The notes: generated from the sequence alone by a model not told the origin. 64,000 bases of DNA from Candidatus Avelusimicrobium intestinipullorum (GCA_944324635.1 CALUXC010000004.1:110442-174441); one strand, 5' to 3'. Counted from the stretch's first letter, positions 25,433 to 33,595 are shown. Numbers and translations: made by a program.

Positions 25433-26260
25433 TTACAGAGAGGCCAGTTTGTCTGCCAGCGGGCTGACGGCGTCTTCGCGCACAAACTCCATGCGGCCTT
25501 CGTCCGCGGCTTTGGCCACGGCCGGGTTCAAGGGCACGCGCATAACGGAAGCAATGTTAAATTCTTTTCCCATTTCCTGTGCATGGCTTTGGCCGAAAAG
25601 TTCAATTTCTTTGCCGCAGTCGGGGCATTTTAGATAGCTCATATTTTCCACCAGCCCCAACACGGGCACGTGCATCATCTGAGCCATTTTAACGGCTTTG
25701 CCCACAATCATCTGCACCAGTTCCTGCGGGGAAGACACGATAACAATCCCGTCTACCGGCAAAGACTGGAACACCGTCAGCGTCACGTCCCCCGTGCCGG
25801 GCGGCATATCAATAAACAAATAATCTACATCTTCCCAAATCACGTCCGTCCAAAACTGGCGCACCGTTCCTGTAATCAAGGCGCCGCGCCAAATGACGGG
25901 GTCGGTTTCTTTTTCCAACAGCAAGTTGAGCGACATTACCTGCACGCCGCCCTGGCTTTTGACGGGATAAATACCGTCCTGGTCCCCGGTGGCACGCTCG
26001 TGAATGCCAAACATTTTGGGAATGGAGGGGCCGGTAATGTCGGCATCTAAAATACCGCAGGAATATCCGCGGCGGGTCATTTTCGCCGCCAACAGGCCCG
26101 TAACAAAGGATTTTCCCACCCCGCCTTTTCCGCTCACCACGCCAATAACGTGTTTGATGCGACTTCTCAAATGGGGTTTGTCTTTGGGCATTTCGCCCGG
26201 TTTGCGGCTGGAGCAGTTAGCACTGCAGGAGCTGCAATCGTGACTGCAATTTTCGCTCAT
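25433..26260 (-). CDS. mrp: Mrp/NBP35-type P-loop ATPase, iron-sulfur cluster carrier
   Basis: A 275-residue ApbC/Nbp35 protein. A short Cys-rich N-terminus (CSHDCSSCSANC) precedes the deviant Walker A GVVSGKGGVGKSFVTG near residue 45, which carries the two lysines of the MinD/Mrp group. DADITGPSIPKMFG and IDMPPGTGDVTLTVF follow. The C-terminal CPDC in YLKCPDCGKEIELFG provides the cluster-bridging cysteines between two subunits. These ATPases carry and deliver 4Fe-4S clusters, fitting the iron-sulfur enzymes seen elsewhere in the window. It is the last gene of a four-gene operon, 10 nt behind the GDYXXLXY gene. Confidence 0.93.
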   Translation of the reverse strand: MSENCSHDCSSCSANCSSRKPGEMPKDKPHLRSRIKHVIGVVSGKGGVGKSFVTGLLAAKMTRRGYSCGILDADITGPSIPKMFGIHERATGDQDGIYPVKSQGGVQVMSLNLLLEKETDPVIWRGALITGTVRQFWTDVIWEDVDYLFIDMPPGTGDVTLTVFQSLPVDGIVIVSSPQELVQMIVGKAVKMAQMMHVPVLGLVENMSYLKCPDCGKEIELFGQSHAQEMGKEFNIASVMRVPLNPAVAKAADEGRMEFVREDAVSPLADKLASL

Positions 26261-26270
26261 AGTAGAACCT

Positions 26271-26711
26271 CTATTTAATTTCGTTAAATTTTTCGTCCGT
26301 CAATGCATCTATCAAAAATCGTCCATCGGGCAAACGGCGCATCTTGGCATAGGCCGCTCCCTCATACTTGGCACCCGTGCCTTCTTCAAAATAAAATTGG
26401 TGCGGCAGTTTGAACCGTCCGCTGTGAAGTTGCACGGCCACCGGGCGATCCGTTTTTTCCAGGCTTATTGCTCCGTTGGGGTCGGCATACAAAAGCACCG
26501 TCCGTTGAAGGGACTTATCGTAACGGAATTCCCGTTCTTCCCGAAAGCTAAGCGCCATATAATCCCCGCTTAATAAGGCCCGCGGGTCCACCGGTACAAT
26601 TTTGAAATAGTACACCGGCGCGTTCTGCCGCGCGGCCTGCGTATAACAGGCAAATCCGCCCAGGATTACCGCCAGCGCTAACACATACCCCAAAAGCAAC
26701 TTATTTCGCAT
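26271..26711 (-). CDS. GDYXXLXY-family membrane-anchored protein
   Basis: A 146-residue protein with one N-terminal membrane helix (residues about 5-25), so the rest lies on the periplasmic side. The family motif is present as GDYMALSF (the last position is Phe in place of Tyr), preceded by KIVPVDPRALL. The C-terminal portion is beta-rich (YEGAAYAKMRRLPDGRFLIDAL). Members of this family are usually encoded next to DUF2157 and DUF4401 membrane proteins, exactly as here, but no function is established. It overlaps the DUF4401 gene by 11 nt. Confidence 0.85.
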   Translation of the reverse strand: MRNKLLLGYVLALAVILGGFACYTQAARQNAPVYYFKIVPVDPRALLSGDYMALSFREEREFRYDKSLQRTVLLYADPNGAISLEKTDRPVAVQLHSGRFKLPHQFYFEEGTGAKYEGAAYAKMRRLPDGRFLIDALTDEKFNEIK

Positions 26712-27636
26712 ATTTTTTCCTCACCCACAGCAGTATTAGGCCGGGCAATACCAATAACCCCGCTTTGGCGGCAAGCGTCATTTCAAGCGAATAATAAAAC
26801 ATCACTACTCCAGCCGTCAGCCAGAGGCCCCCTGCGTATTGCAATATCCGCTCGCGCAGTAAAAAGCCCACATACAAAAGCGTCATGCCCAATACGCACG
26901 GCAAAGACAAGGCCGCCCCCGCCGCTGTAATCAATGCGGCTAACGAGGCTCTTTTCCAAGAAAATTGTTCTCTCAGGCAAAACACATACGCCGCCGTGGC
27001 AGCCGCCAAGGCAGAAAACCCATGCTCCCAGCCGCTCCCCCACCCGCAGCAGCCCGCGCTGGCCCCCGCCAAGGCCGCCGCCAGCGGGTAAAAAGGTTTC
27101 TTCCTCGTTAAAAAGATTCCACAAGCTAGGGCAAACAAAATAATGCTTGCCGTCATTACCAATTCCGCCCCCCAGTGCCACCTGGTGACTTGATAACAAA
27201 AAGCTCCCGCCGCCACCATACAGCATAATAAGCGGTTAAAAAAAGAACGAAACAGCGGATAAGATACTGCCGCCAACAACAAAGCCGCCCACAAGAGGGC
27301 ACACCCTCTATGGAGTAATTCCGTTAGCAAAAGGCCCTGGCCCATCAGGACTAGCACCGCCCCAAACTGGCGTGCCCAAATATTAGGGCGGGCATGATCC
27401 CGCCGGCATAACGCCCAGCCGGCCGCGGCACACACAAACCCCGTCAGCCAAAAGGGAAGTTTCGCCCATAACTCACTTAACGCACCGGCGAAAAATACCG
27501 CCGCCAATACAGCCCCCAAAAACACCAGGGCTCGCATAAAAAACGGAAAAGCAGGTTGCTGCAGGCGGGCTATTTCCTGGCGGGCAAGGTCTTTTTTATC
27601 CGACGGGACAAAACGTAAAATTTCTTCCGTATTCAT
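26701..27636 (-). CDS. DUF4401 integral membrane protein
   Basis: A 311-residue polytopic membrane protein of unknown function with about nine to ten hydrophobic segments after a 30-residue cytoplasmic N-terminus (MNTEEILRFVPSDKKDLA). The first helix MRALVFLGAVLAAVFFAGAL and the following LPFWLTGFVCAAAGWAL match the DUF4401 pattern. It sits between DUF2157 (start abuts its stop) and the GDYXXLXY protein (11-nt overlap), the conserved trio. The three probably act as one membrane assembly. Rich in Trp and Cys. Confidence 0.82.
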   Translation of the reverse strand: MNTEEILRFVPSDKKDLARQEIARLQQPAFPFFMRALVFLGAVLAAVFFAGALSELWAKLPFWLTGFVCAAAGWALCRRDHARPNIWARQFGAVLVLMGQGLLLTELLHRGCALLWAALLLAAVSYPLFRSFFNRLLCCMVAAGAFCYQVTRWHWGAELVMTASIILFALACGIFLTRKKPFYPLAAALAGASAGCCGWGSGWEHGFSALAAATAAYVFCLREQFSWKRASLAALITAAGAALSLPCVLGMTLLYVGFLLRERILQYAGGLWLTAGVVMFYYSLEMTLAAKAGLLVLPGLILLWVRKKYAK

Positions 27637-28554
27637 TTATTTCACCCCCCGCACACGACGCCAAAACCAATAGGTCCCCACACCGGCCAACACAAAAAGC
27701 ACCCCGCTTATGAGCAACCATAGCACTATTCTATTTTCCAAATCGTCAAAAATAAGCAGGGAAAGCCACCCGGCCAGGCCCAACAGGCACCACCCCAGCA
27801 AAACCGTTTCTTTGCGTATGAGTGAGGCAAGCGTCTGCCCCAGCCAAAACGCCCACGCTACTGTCAGATAAAAAGGAATATTCCCCCTGCTTAATCCGTC
27901 CGCCATAATGAGCCCGCCTTCTACCCATACGCCAATTCCCAGCGGTACCCAAATAAACCGCTCAAACCCTATTCCGGCTTTCTCCCAGCAAGCCACGGCC
28001 CACACGGCACTTCCACCCAACACCAGCACCAGCCAGGCCCAACCATGTTGCAAGTCCCACAAGAAAGAATCGTTTCGGTTCAGCCAATAAATCACAGCCA
28101 AGTAAAACGTCACCAACCACAGCCACTTATTACGGGCCAATAAACACAGCGGCAATAAACACAACACCCAAACGGCAAAAAATTCATATACAAACGCCCC
28201 CGTTTGATACACCTGCCCAAACACCGCCCAAAATACGCCCAAAAGCACCGCCGCACCAAATACGAAAGCCTGGGCGGAAGTTTTCTCCAACCCTTTCCAA
28301 AACGCACCCAATCCACACCCCACCAACCCCGCAAGAGGCAAACCCAGTTTAAGCACATCACCCAAGCGGCTCCAGTTGGCGGCAAAAAAGCACACTATCC
28401 CCGCCAGCACCAGCCCGCTCCCCACCGCCAATAAGCACCGGGACCAAAAATCTCGTTCATTTCGCGGGCAGTACTTGTCCAACAAGCAAATATAATCGCT
28501 TTTGGATAAACATTTTTTTTGGAACAATGCGTCCAGTATGCGTTTGTCGCTCAT
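27637..28554 (-). CDS. DUF2157 integral membrane protein
   Basis: A 305-residue polytopic membrane protein. The N-terminal cytoplasmic helices (DALFQKKCLSKSDYICLL) are followed by FWSRCLLAVGSGLVLAGIVCFFAANW, the signature start of DUF2157, and seven to nine further membrane segments. The function is unknown. It is first in the operon with DUF4401, GDYXXLXY and mrp. The ATG at 28554 is preferred over an in-frame codon five residues upstream because TATAAT lies exactly 6 nt before it and there is no Shine-Dalgarno sequence, pointing to a leaderless message. Confidence 0.83.
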   Translation of the reverse strand: MSDKRILDALFQKKCLSKSDYICLLDKYCPRNERDFWSRCLLAVGSGLVLAGIVCFFAANWSRLGDVLKLGLPLAGLVGCGLGAFWKGLEKTSAQAFVFGAAVLLGVFWAVFGQVYQTGAFVYEFFAVWVLCLLPLCLLARNKWLWLVTFYLAVIYWLNRNDSFLWDLQHGWAWLVLVLGGSAVWAVACWEKAGIGFERFIWVPLGIGVWVEGGLIMADGLSRGNIPFYLTVAWAFWLGQTLASLIRKETVLLGWCLLGLAGWLSLLIFDDLENRIVLWLLISGVLFVLAGVGTYWFWRRVRGVK

Positions 28555-28615
28555 ACGTTCATTATACAAAATGACTTACTTCGGAAGGTCTGCCATAAAA
28601 AGCTATAATATAAGT
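28555..28615. promoter_or_regulatory. Mirror-image divergent leaderless promoters
   Basis: TATAAT on the minus strand (28566-28561) is 6 nt before the ATG at 28554. TATAAT on the plus strand (28604-28609) is 6 nt before the ATG at 28616. The 61-nt spacer has no Shine-Dalgarno sequence and no good -35 for either direction. Confidence 0.65.
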
Positions 28616-29437
28616 ATGAATTATCTGTTTATGGCGGCCGTATTGGCCTGTGTATGGTATGGGCTGGCCCGGTTAGGGGCGCATATTGTTTTCCGCCCGC
28701 AAAAAAAACGCTGGCCGCTTAAACTGCCTTTTGAAAACGCCGCGTTTGACGCTCCCAACGGCAAAAAAATTACGGGGGTTTACCTCCCTGCCAAGCAACA
28801 CCGGCCCACCTTGCTGTTTTTTCACGGGCGCGGCGGGAACGTTTCTCATTTTGAACAATTTGCCCAAGCATATGCCCCGCTGGGGTATGGTATCTTTATG
28901 TTTGATTACCGCGGCTTTGGGCTGTCCCGCGGGACGCCGTCCCAAAAAACCGTTTTTGAAGATGCCCTGGCCGCCGCGCGTTATTTAATGAGCAACAAAC
29001 AGCTGCGCCCGCAGGAAATTGTACTTTACGGACATTCGCTGGGTAATGCTCCTGCCCTGCATACGGCCTGCGCCCTGGAAAAACTCCCGCTTAAAGCCTT
29101 AATTCTGCAAAGCCCCTTTTTAAGTACGCCCGACATGGCGGTGTGCCTGCGCACCCACCGCTACGACCCGTCCTCTTTCTTCTACCGGCTTACGGCCGCG
29201 GCGGTAACGCCGTTTCTTTGCTTTAACCGCTTTGAAAACACCCGTCCTGCCTCCCAGTTAAAACTCCCTGTATTGGTCTGCATGAGCCGCCAAGACGCCA
29301 CCATTCCCTGGCGCATGAGCGCGCGCCTGGCGGACTATATTCCCCACGCCAAACGTTTCCTGTCCGAAGTGGGCGGGCACGACGAATTTGCCTGGTCCGT
29401 ATCGGCGGCGGACGCATTCATCAAAAAGCTTCCTTAA
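28616..29437 (+). CDS. Membrane-anchored alpha/beta hydrolase (ABHD13/Bem46-like)
   Basis: A 273-residue hydrolase with one N-terminal membrane segment (about 3-25). The fold is clear: PTLLFFHGRGGN supplies the oxyanion-hole region, and MFDYRGFGLSRG is the next core strand. The catalytic Ser141 lies in YGHSLGN, Asp227 in MSRQDATIP and His255 in VGGHDEF. Relatives are serine esterases or thioesterases of unknown physiological substrate. The start at 28616 follows TATAAT by 6 nt (leaderless), and the longer open frame lacks similarity. Its tandem paralogue follows 37 nt later. Confidence 0.85.
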   Translation: MNYLFMAAVLACVWYGLARLGAHIVFRPQKKRWPLKLPFENAAFDAPNGKKITGVYLPAKQHRPTLLFFHGRGGNVSHFEQFAQAYAPLGYGIFMFDYRGFGLSRGTPSQKTVFEDALAAARYLMSNKQLRPQEIVLYGHSLGNAPALHTACALEKLPLKALILQSPFLSTPDMAVCLRTHRYDPSSFFYRLTAAAVTPFLCFNRFENTRPASQLKLPVLVCMSRQDATIPWRMSARLADYIPHAKRFLSEVGGHDEFAWSVSAADAFIKKLP

Positions 29438-29474
29438 AAATTGTTTTTTTGCTACCATGGGGTGTGGAGAGCGC

Positions 29475-30338
29475 ATGAATAAATATATTCCGGTTGTTCT
29501 ATTGATATTATTAATTGCCGCTTGGGCGGTCTTTTTTGACCGCACCACCACTTACTTTGTATTTGGCCCTTCCCGGCAAGTTTATTCCCTGCAGGCGCCC
29601 TTTGAGGAAGTCACTTTCCCCACGGCAGACAAATCTCCCCTGTACGCCCTCTATATCCCCGCCCAGCCGGGCAAACCCACCCTGCTTTTTTTCCATGGGA
29701 ACAAACATAATATATATAGCTTTCAGGATTTTGTGCTCCCGTTCGCGGCGGACGGGTACGGCGTATTTTTGTTTGACTATCGCGGCTTTGGCAAAAGCCC
29801 CGGCAAACCTTCCCAGCCGCATATGGCCGAAGACGCCCGCGCCGCCTTGTTTGACTTAATGCTTAAGCGCAAAGTGCTCCCGAAAGATATGGTGCTGTGG
29901 GGCTTTGGCCTGGGCAGTTATCCGGCCTTGTACGTGGCCGCCGAATACAACAAACTGCCTTTTAAGGCTGTCATTTTGCAAAGTCCTTTTACGACTTCAG
30001 TCGATATGGGCTTCTACATATTGGCACAAAAATACGACGGCGCTTCCGCCGCCAGCCTGTTTACTTTGTTATTAAAACCCATTTTGTGGAACAAAAATTT
30101 TGACAATCTTAGCCTCATCAGCCAGGTAAAAGCGCCGTTGTTTATCGGCTTTTCCCGTGCGGATAAAACCGTCCCCTGGACGATGAGCCGCGCCCTGGCC
30201 GCCAAGGCCCCGGACGGAACACAGCAATTTTTCTCGGAAGGCGGCGCCCACGAAAGCTCCAAATGGATAAAAAAGCCGGCTCTTCAATTTTTAGAAAATC
30301 TTTCTCAACCCGCACATGCCCCCATGGAACAGCCCTAA
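29475..30338 (+). CDS. Alpha/beta hydrolase paralogue lacking the nucleophilic serine
   Basis: A 287-residue tandem paralogue of the preceding hydrolase with the same layout: N-terminal membrane helix (5-22), PTLLFFHGNKHN, LFDYRGFGKSPG, the Asp motif SRADKTVP and a C-terminal GGAHESS. The nucleophile elbow reads WGFGLGS, so the serine of GxSxG (Ser141 in the neighbour) is Gly145 here. The reading frame is otherwise intact and conserved, so this looks like a non-catalytic pseudo-enzyme, or one using another nucleophile, rather than a decaying gene. GGAGA lies 4 nt before the ATG at 29475. Confidence 0.85.
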   Translation: MNKYIPVVLLILLIAAWAVFFDRTTTYFVFGPSRQVYSLQAPFEEVTFPTADKSPLYALYIPAQPGKPTLLFFHGNKHNIYSFQDFVLPFAADGYGVFLFDYRGFGKSPGKPSQPHMAEDARAALFDLMLKRKVLPKDMVLWGFGLGSYPALYVAAEYNKLPFKAVILQSPFTTSVDMGFYILAQKYDGASAASLFTLLLKPILWNKNFDNLSLISQVKAPLFIGFSRADKTVPWTMSRALAAKAPDGTQQFFSEGGAHESSKWIKKPALQFLENLSQPAHAPMEQP

Positions 30339-30422
30339 CCCCCTTCTCCCGGGCACGCTTGCGCGAAGTTTGCTATAATAAATAAGGACGTCCATAGCCC
30401 GCCACTCGGCTTCGGCGTAATT

Positions 30423-30507
30423 GGAGAGGTGTGTGAGTGGTTGAAACAGCAGGTCTCGAAAACCTGTAAACCGCAAGGTTTCGAGGGTTCAAATCCCTCC
30501 CTCTCCG
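30423..30507 (+). tRNA. tRNA-Ser (anticodon CGA)
   Basis: Class II tRNA with acceptor stem GGAGAGG/CCTCTCC, anticodon stem CAGGT/ACCTG and loop CTCGAAA (anticodon CGA, reading UCG), a long variable arm, and T-arm GAGGG-TTCAAAT-CCCTC. The CCA end is not encoded. Confidence 0.95.
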
Positions 30508-30544
30508 TAGATTTTACCCCGCACCAAGCGGGGTTTTTTATTGG
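30492..30544 (+). repeat. Direct repeat, copy 1 (tRNA-Ser 3' end plus terminator)
   Basis: These 53 nt, from the T-loop of tRNA-Ser through the terminator to ATTGG, recur at 30687-30740 with one substitution and one extra T. The arrangement resembles a site-specific integration site (att) at a tRNA 3' end. Confidence 0.8.
30516..30539 (+). terminator. Terminator of tRNA-Ser
   Basis: ACCCCGC-ACCAA-GCGGGGT followed by six T. Confidence 0.9.
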
Positions 30545-30686
30545 CATGGAGCGGCATAAACTGCTTTATGCCGCGTAGGGATTTGAAAGACGCAGCGATG
30601 TTTGGGTTTGCTCCTGCAAAGTGCGCAAGGCCCAAACCGCGAGTCCGGCCTGCAGGAATTTTCCGTCAGGTAAATTACCGGAAGGC
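30545..30686 (+). other. Structured spacer between the tRNA-Ser repeats
   Basis: There is no gene here. GCGGCATAAA-CTGC-TTTATGCCGC (30551-30574) is a perfect 10-bp hairpin. TTTGGG...CCCAAA and TTCCG...CGGAA pairings follow. It could be a remnant of an inserted element or a small structured RNA. Confidence 0.45.
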
Positions 30687-30740
30687 AATCCCTCCCTCTC
30701 CGTAGATTTTACCCCGCGCCAAGCGGGGTTTTTTTATTGG
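30687..30740 (+). repeat. Direct repeat, copy 2, with a second terminator
   Basis: It repeats the tRNA-Ser 3' end (AATCCCTCCCTCTCCG) and its terminator, 195 nt downstream. The terminator arm ACCCCGC/GCGGGGT with seven T (30711-30735) remains functional-looking. The rest of the gap to fmt (30741-30951) shows no gene. Confidence 0.8.
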
Positions 30741-30939
30741 GGTAAAAGTTTCTTAAGAGGCTCTCTCACATACCCATGCCCCGCACTTTTCTTCGCTGTT
30801 ATCCAAAAATCTTTTTCCTCATTATTTGTACTGGTTGGACAAAGCTATGCTTTCTCTTTCCGCCTAAAAATATCGGATAACCAACAACTAAGCCTTTCCC
30901 GATTTCGGCGCTCTTCTGTAGGCAAATCAAATTTGTTAA

Positions 30940-30951
30940 TATTAATAGTAT
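30940..30951 (+). promoter_or_regulatory. -10 of a leaderless promoter (fmt)
   Basis: TATTAA at 30940-30945 is followed by six nucleotides and the ATG. No Shine-Dalgarno sequence is present. Confidence 0.5.
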
Positions 30952-31902
30952 ATGAGTTTACTGAAAACCGTTTTCTTTGGAACGCCTGCCCTTTCGGTTC
31001 CGTATTTAGATTTATTTCATCAGCTGACGGATGTTCAGCTCGTTGTCACCCAGGCCGACAAACCCCGCGGCCGCGGCATGGAAGTATCCGCCTGCCCCGT
31101 CAAACAACGCGCCCAAGAATTGGGACTATCCGTTTTATCTCCCGAAAAACTGAAAGACGATTTTGACAAAATCGCCGCCGTCCCTTTTGATTTGGGGTTG
31201 GCCGTAGCCTACGGCAAAATTTTCCGCCCCAACTTTTTGGCGCTGCCCAAATTGGGCATCTTAAACGTGCATTTTTCGCTCTTGCCGCACCTGCGCGGCG
31301 CGGCACCCGTCCAACAAGCCCTCATTCAAGGCTATACCAAAACGGGCATTTCCATCTTCTGGATTCGCCCCGGTATGGACGACGGCCCCCTCTTCCTGCA
31401 AAAAGAAATCGCCATTGAGCCGCAGGATAATGCGCAAACGCTTTTTGAAAAATTAATCCCGCTCGGTTTAGAAGGGCTCAAAGAAGTATTGGCCCAACTG
31501 CAAGCCGGGCATATGGTTCAAACCCCGCAGCAAGGCGAGCCTACCTTGGCCCCCATGCTGCAGAAAGAGGACGCCCAACTTCGCCCGGCAGAGCTTACCG
31601 CCCAAGCCCTGCATAACCGCGTGCGCGGGCTGGCCTGCGGCCCCAAGCCCAAAGTTCCCTTTGTGCACAACGGCCAAACGGAGTGGCTCCAAATCACCCT
31701 CACGGAAGTGGCCGAAACCGAAGAAAACGCCGCGGCGGGGACGGTGCTCTGCATTGAAAGAAACCGCGGAATTTTAGTAAAATGTAAAGAAGGAAGTATA
31801 TGGTTTAACGAGGTACACCCCGCCGGCAAAAAAGCCATGCCTGCCGAAGCGTTTGCCAACGGCCGCGGCTTAAAACCGGGCGACGGGGCGTTTAGAGAAT
31901 AA
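30952..31902 (+). CDS. fmt: Methionyl-tRNA formyltransferase
   Basis: Fmt formylates initiator Met-tRNA with 10-formyl-tetrahydrofolate. The 316-residue protein has TVFFGTPALSVPYL at the N-terminus, the catalytic Asn-His pair in LNVHFSLLPHLRGAAP, and GISIFWIRPGMDDGPLF (the family usually has MxxGxDTG). The C-terminal OB-like tRNA-binding domain begins near 205 (HNRVRGLACGPKPKVPF). The start follows a TATTAA box by 6 nt without a Shine-Dalgarno sequence. Its stop overlaps the next start as TAATG. It heads an apparent operon fmt-PASTA-rpe, and the ribosomal genes follow. Confidence 0.95.
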   Translation: MSLLKTVFFGTPALSVPYLDLFHQLTDVQLVVTQADKPRGRGMEVSACPVKQRAQELGLSVLSPEKLKDDFDKIAAVPFDLGLAVAYGKIFRPNFLALPKLGILNVHFSLLPHLRGAAPVQQALIQGYTKTGISIFWIRPGMDDGPLFLQKEIAIEPQDNAQTLFEKLIPLGLEGLKEVLAQLQAGHMVQTPQQGEPTLAPMLQKEDAQLRPAELTAQALHNRVRGLACGPKPKVPFVHNGQTEWLQITLTEVAETEENAAAGTVLCIERNRGILVKCKEGSIWFNEVHPAGKKAMPAEAFANGRGLKPGDGAFRE

Positions 31903-32903
31903 TGGCTGCCAATAACGACCAAAATTTTGAAGATTTCTTAAAGAAAGCCAAATCCTCCGCCAATTCCAAATGGGCGGTAATTGGTTTAATTGTTTTATTT
32001 TTCGCCGCGCTCATTTTTGTTTCCATAGACTGGGTATTCGGCGCCTTGGTACACACCCGCAAAGAAGTAACCGTGCCGGACATCACCAAAAAATCCATCA
32101 CGCAAGCGCTGGATATGTTGGCTGCCAACAATCTGGCCATCAAACAAGCGGGGGTGGAATTTGCACAAAATGTTCCCCCCGGCTCCGTACTGCGCCAAAT
32201 TCCTTCCGCCGGTTCCACCGTGCGGGAAGGGCGCGTGATCCGCGTATGGATTAGCCAGGGCGACGAAATGGTGTTCGTACCCAATACGGTCGGTTCCGAT
32301 TTAAGAAGCGCCCAACTGGCCGTCCGCCAGGCCGGCCTGCTGGTGGATAAGGTGGACAACGCCTACTCTTTAACCTACGAAAAAGGCCTCATTGTGGCAC
32401 AAAACCCCAAGGCGGACAGCATGGTTCAAAAAGGCGAAAAAGTATCGCTCGTCCTTTCCAACGGTGCACCGCCCGCCAGCGTGGTGTTGGTGCCCAACTT
32501 CAAGAGCAAAAAATTGGCCGAAGCTACGCTGTGGGCCAGCTCGCAGAACATCAATTTAATCATTAAAGAAGATTCCGGTTCCATCTTCCCCAACGGTACC
32601 ATTGCCGAACAGCGCCCGGAGGCGGACAGCCAAATTGCCCCCGGCACGAACCTGGAAGTTATCGTCAGCCGCCGCGAAGCGGGCGAAGACGAAAAGACCT
32701 ATCACCTGCATTACGAAATGCCGCAAGGCAAAAATGCCAGCCGCGTGCGCGTAGTGGTGGAAGATGCCACGGGTGAAAACGAATTTATGAACGAAACCAA
32801 GCAGCCCGGGTCCAAGATTGACTTGGAAATTCCGTACATGGGCCGCGCCGCTGTGCGCGTGTTTGTAGACGGTATCCTGGTGCGCGAAAGAGAGATTGAC
32901 TGA
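31902..32903 (+). CDS. Membrane-anchored PASTA-repeat protein
   Basis: A 333-residue protein with a cytoplasmic N-terminus, one membrane helix (about 24-46) and three extracytoplasmic PASTA repeats at about 55-122 (VTVPDITKKS), 123-190 (VFVPNTVGSD) and 195-262 (VLVPNFKSKK). A beta-rich C-terminal domain of about 65 residues follows. PASTA repeats bind peptidoglycan fragments or beta-lactams in Ser/Thr kinases and penicillin-binding proteins, but no kinase or transpeptidase domain is attached here. A similar stand-alone PASTA gene between fmt and rpe takes the place that PASTA kinases occupy in many Gram-positive genomes. The role is inferred to be cell-wall sensing. Confidence 0.88.
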   Translation: MAANNDQNFEDFLKKAKSSANSKWAVIGLIVLFFAALIFVSIDWVFGALVHTRKEVTVPDITKKSITQALDMLAANNLAIKQAGVEFAQNVPPGSVLRQIPSAGSTVREGRVIRVWISQGDEMVFVPNTVGSDLRSAQLAVRQAGLLVDKVDNAYSLTYEKGLIVAQNPKADSMVQKGEKVSLVLSNGAPPASVVLVPNFKSKKLAEATLWASSQNINLIIKEDSGSIFPNGTIAEQRPEADSQIAPGTNLEVIVSRREAGEDEKTYHLHYEMPQGKNASRVRVVVEDATGENEFMNETKQPGSKIDLEIPYMGRAAVRVFVDGILVREREID

Positions 32904-33595
32904 TGACCTCTTCCAAAATGCCCTGCGCAAATGGTAAAATATCTGTTGCGCCTTCCATTCTGTCTGCCGATTTGTGGCGGTTAGGGGAAGAAGTACAAAC
33001 CGTGCAACAGGCGGGGGCAGATTGGCTGCATGTAGATATTATGGACGGGCATTTTGTGCCCAACTTGAGTTTTGGGCCGTCCGTCGTCAGTTCTTTGAAG
33101 GGAAAAACCGATTTGCCGCTGGACGTACACCTGATGGTGGAAGAGCCGATGCTGTTTATTGAACCTTTTGCCCGCGCGGGGGCGGACTTGCTTACCGTGC
33201 ACATTGAAGCGAAAGATGAAGTGGTAAACGCATTGCGCTTTATCAAGAAATGCGGCGTAAAAACTGGCGTTTCCATTAAGCCGGGCACCGATCCGGCCCT
33301 GTTGGAACCGCTGACAGATTTATTGGATTTAGTGTTGGTAATGAGCGTAAACCCGGGCTTTGGCGGGCAAGCTTTCTTGCCCGAAAGCGAAGAACAAATC
33401 AAGCGGGTACGCAGCATTATCGCGCGTTCCGGCCGCAACATTTGGCTGGAAGTAGATGGCGGCATCAACCCGCAGACGGCTCCGCTGGCAGTAAAAGCGG
33501 GGGCGGACGCGTTGGTGGCCGGCAGTGCAATTTTTAGAGCCGCGGACCCTGTATTGGCCCTCAAGCAAATCAGACAGGCGGCCCCGGACATTTAA
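32903..33595 (+). CDS. rpe: Ribulose-phosphate 3-epimerase
   Basis: Rpe interconverts ribulose-5-phosphate and xylulose-5-phosphate in the pentose phosphate pathway. The 230-residue TIM barrel shows VAPSILSADLWRL, the metal and catalytic residues in LHVDIMDGHFVPNLSFGP, LDVHLMVEEP, MSVNPGFGGQAFLP, and the second catalytic Asp in LEVDGGINPQTAP. The ATG overlaps the stop of the PASTA gene (TGATG), which indicates translational coupling. A short N-terminal extension of about 13 residues precedes the usual family start. Confidence 0.96.
   Translation: MTSSKMPCANGKISVAPSILSADLWRLGEEVQTVQQAGADWLHVDIMDGHFVPNLSFGPSVVSSLKGKTDLPLDVHLMVEEPMLFIEPFARAGADLLTVHIEAKDEVVNALRFIKKCGVKTGVSIKPGTDPALLEPLTDLLDLVLVMSVNPGFGGQAFLPESEEQIKRVRSIIARSGRNIWLEVDGGINPQTAPLAVKAGADALVAGSAIFRAADPVLALKQIRQAAPDI

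Noticed and set aside
30335..30547. Small minus-strand frame with REGFEPSKPC text
   Set aside because: This is the well-known mistranslation of a tRNA-Ser gene.
30621..31166. A 181-codon plus-strand frame running from the tRNA-Ser repeat into fmt
   Set aside because: It spans a terminator and overlaps fmt in another frame, with no similarity or ribosome site.
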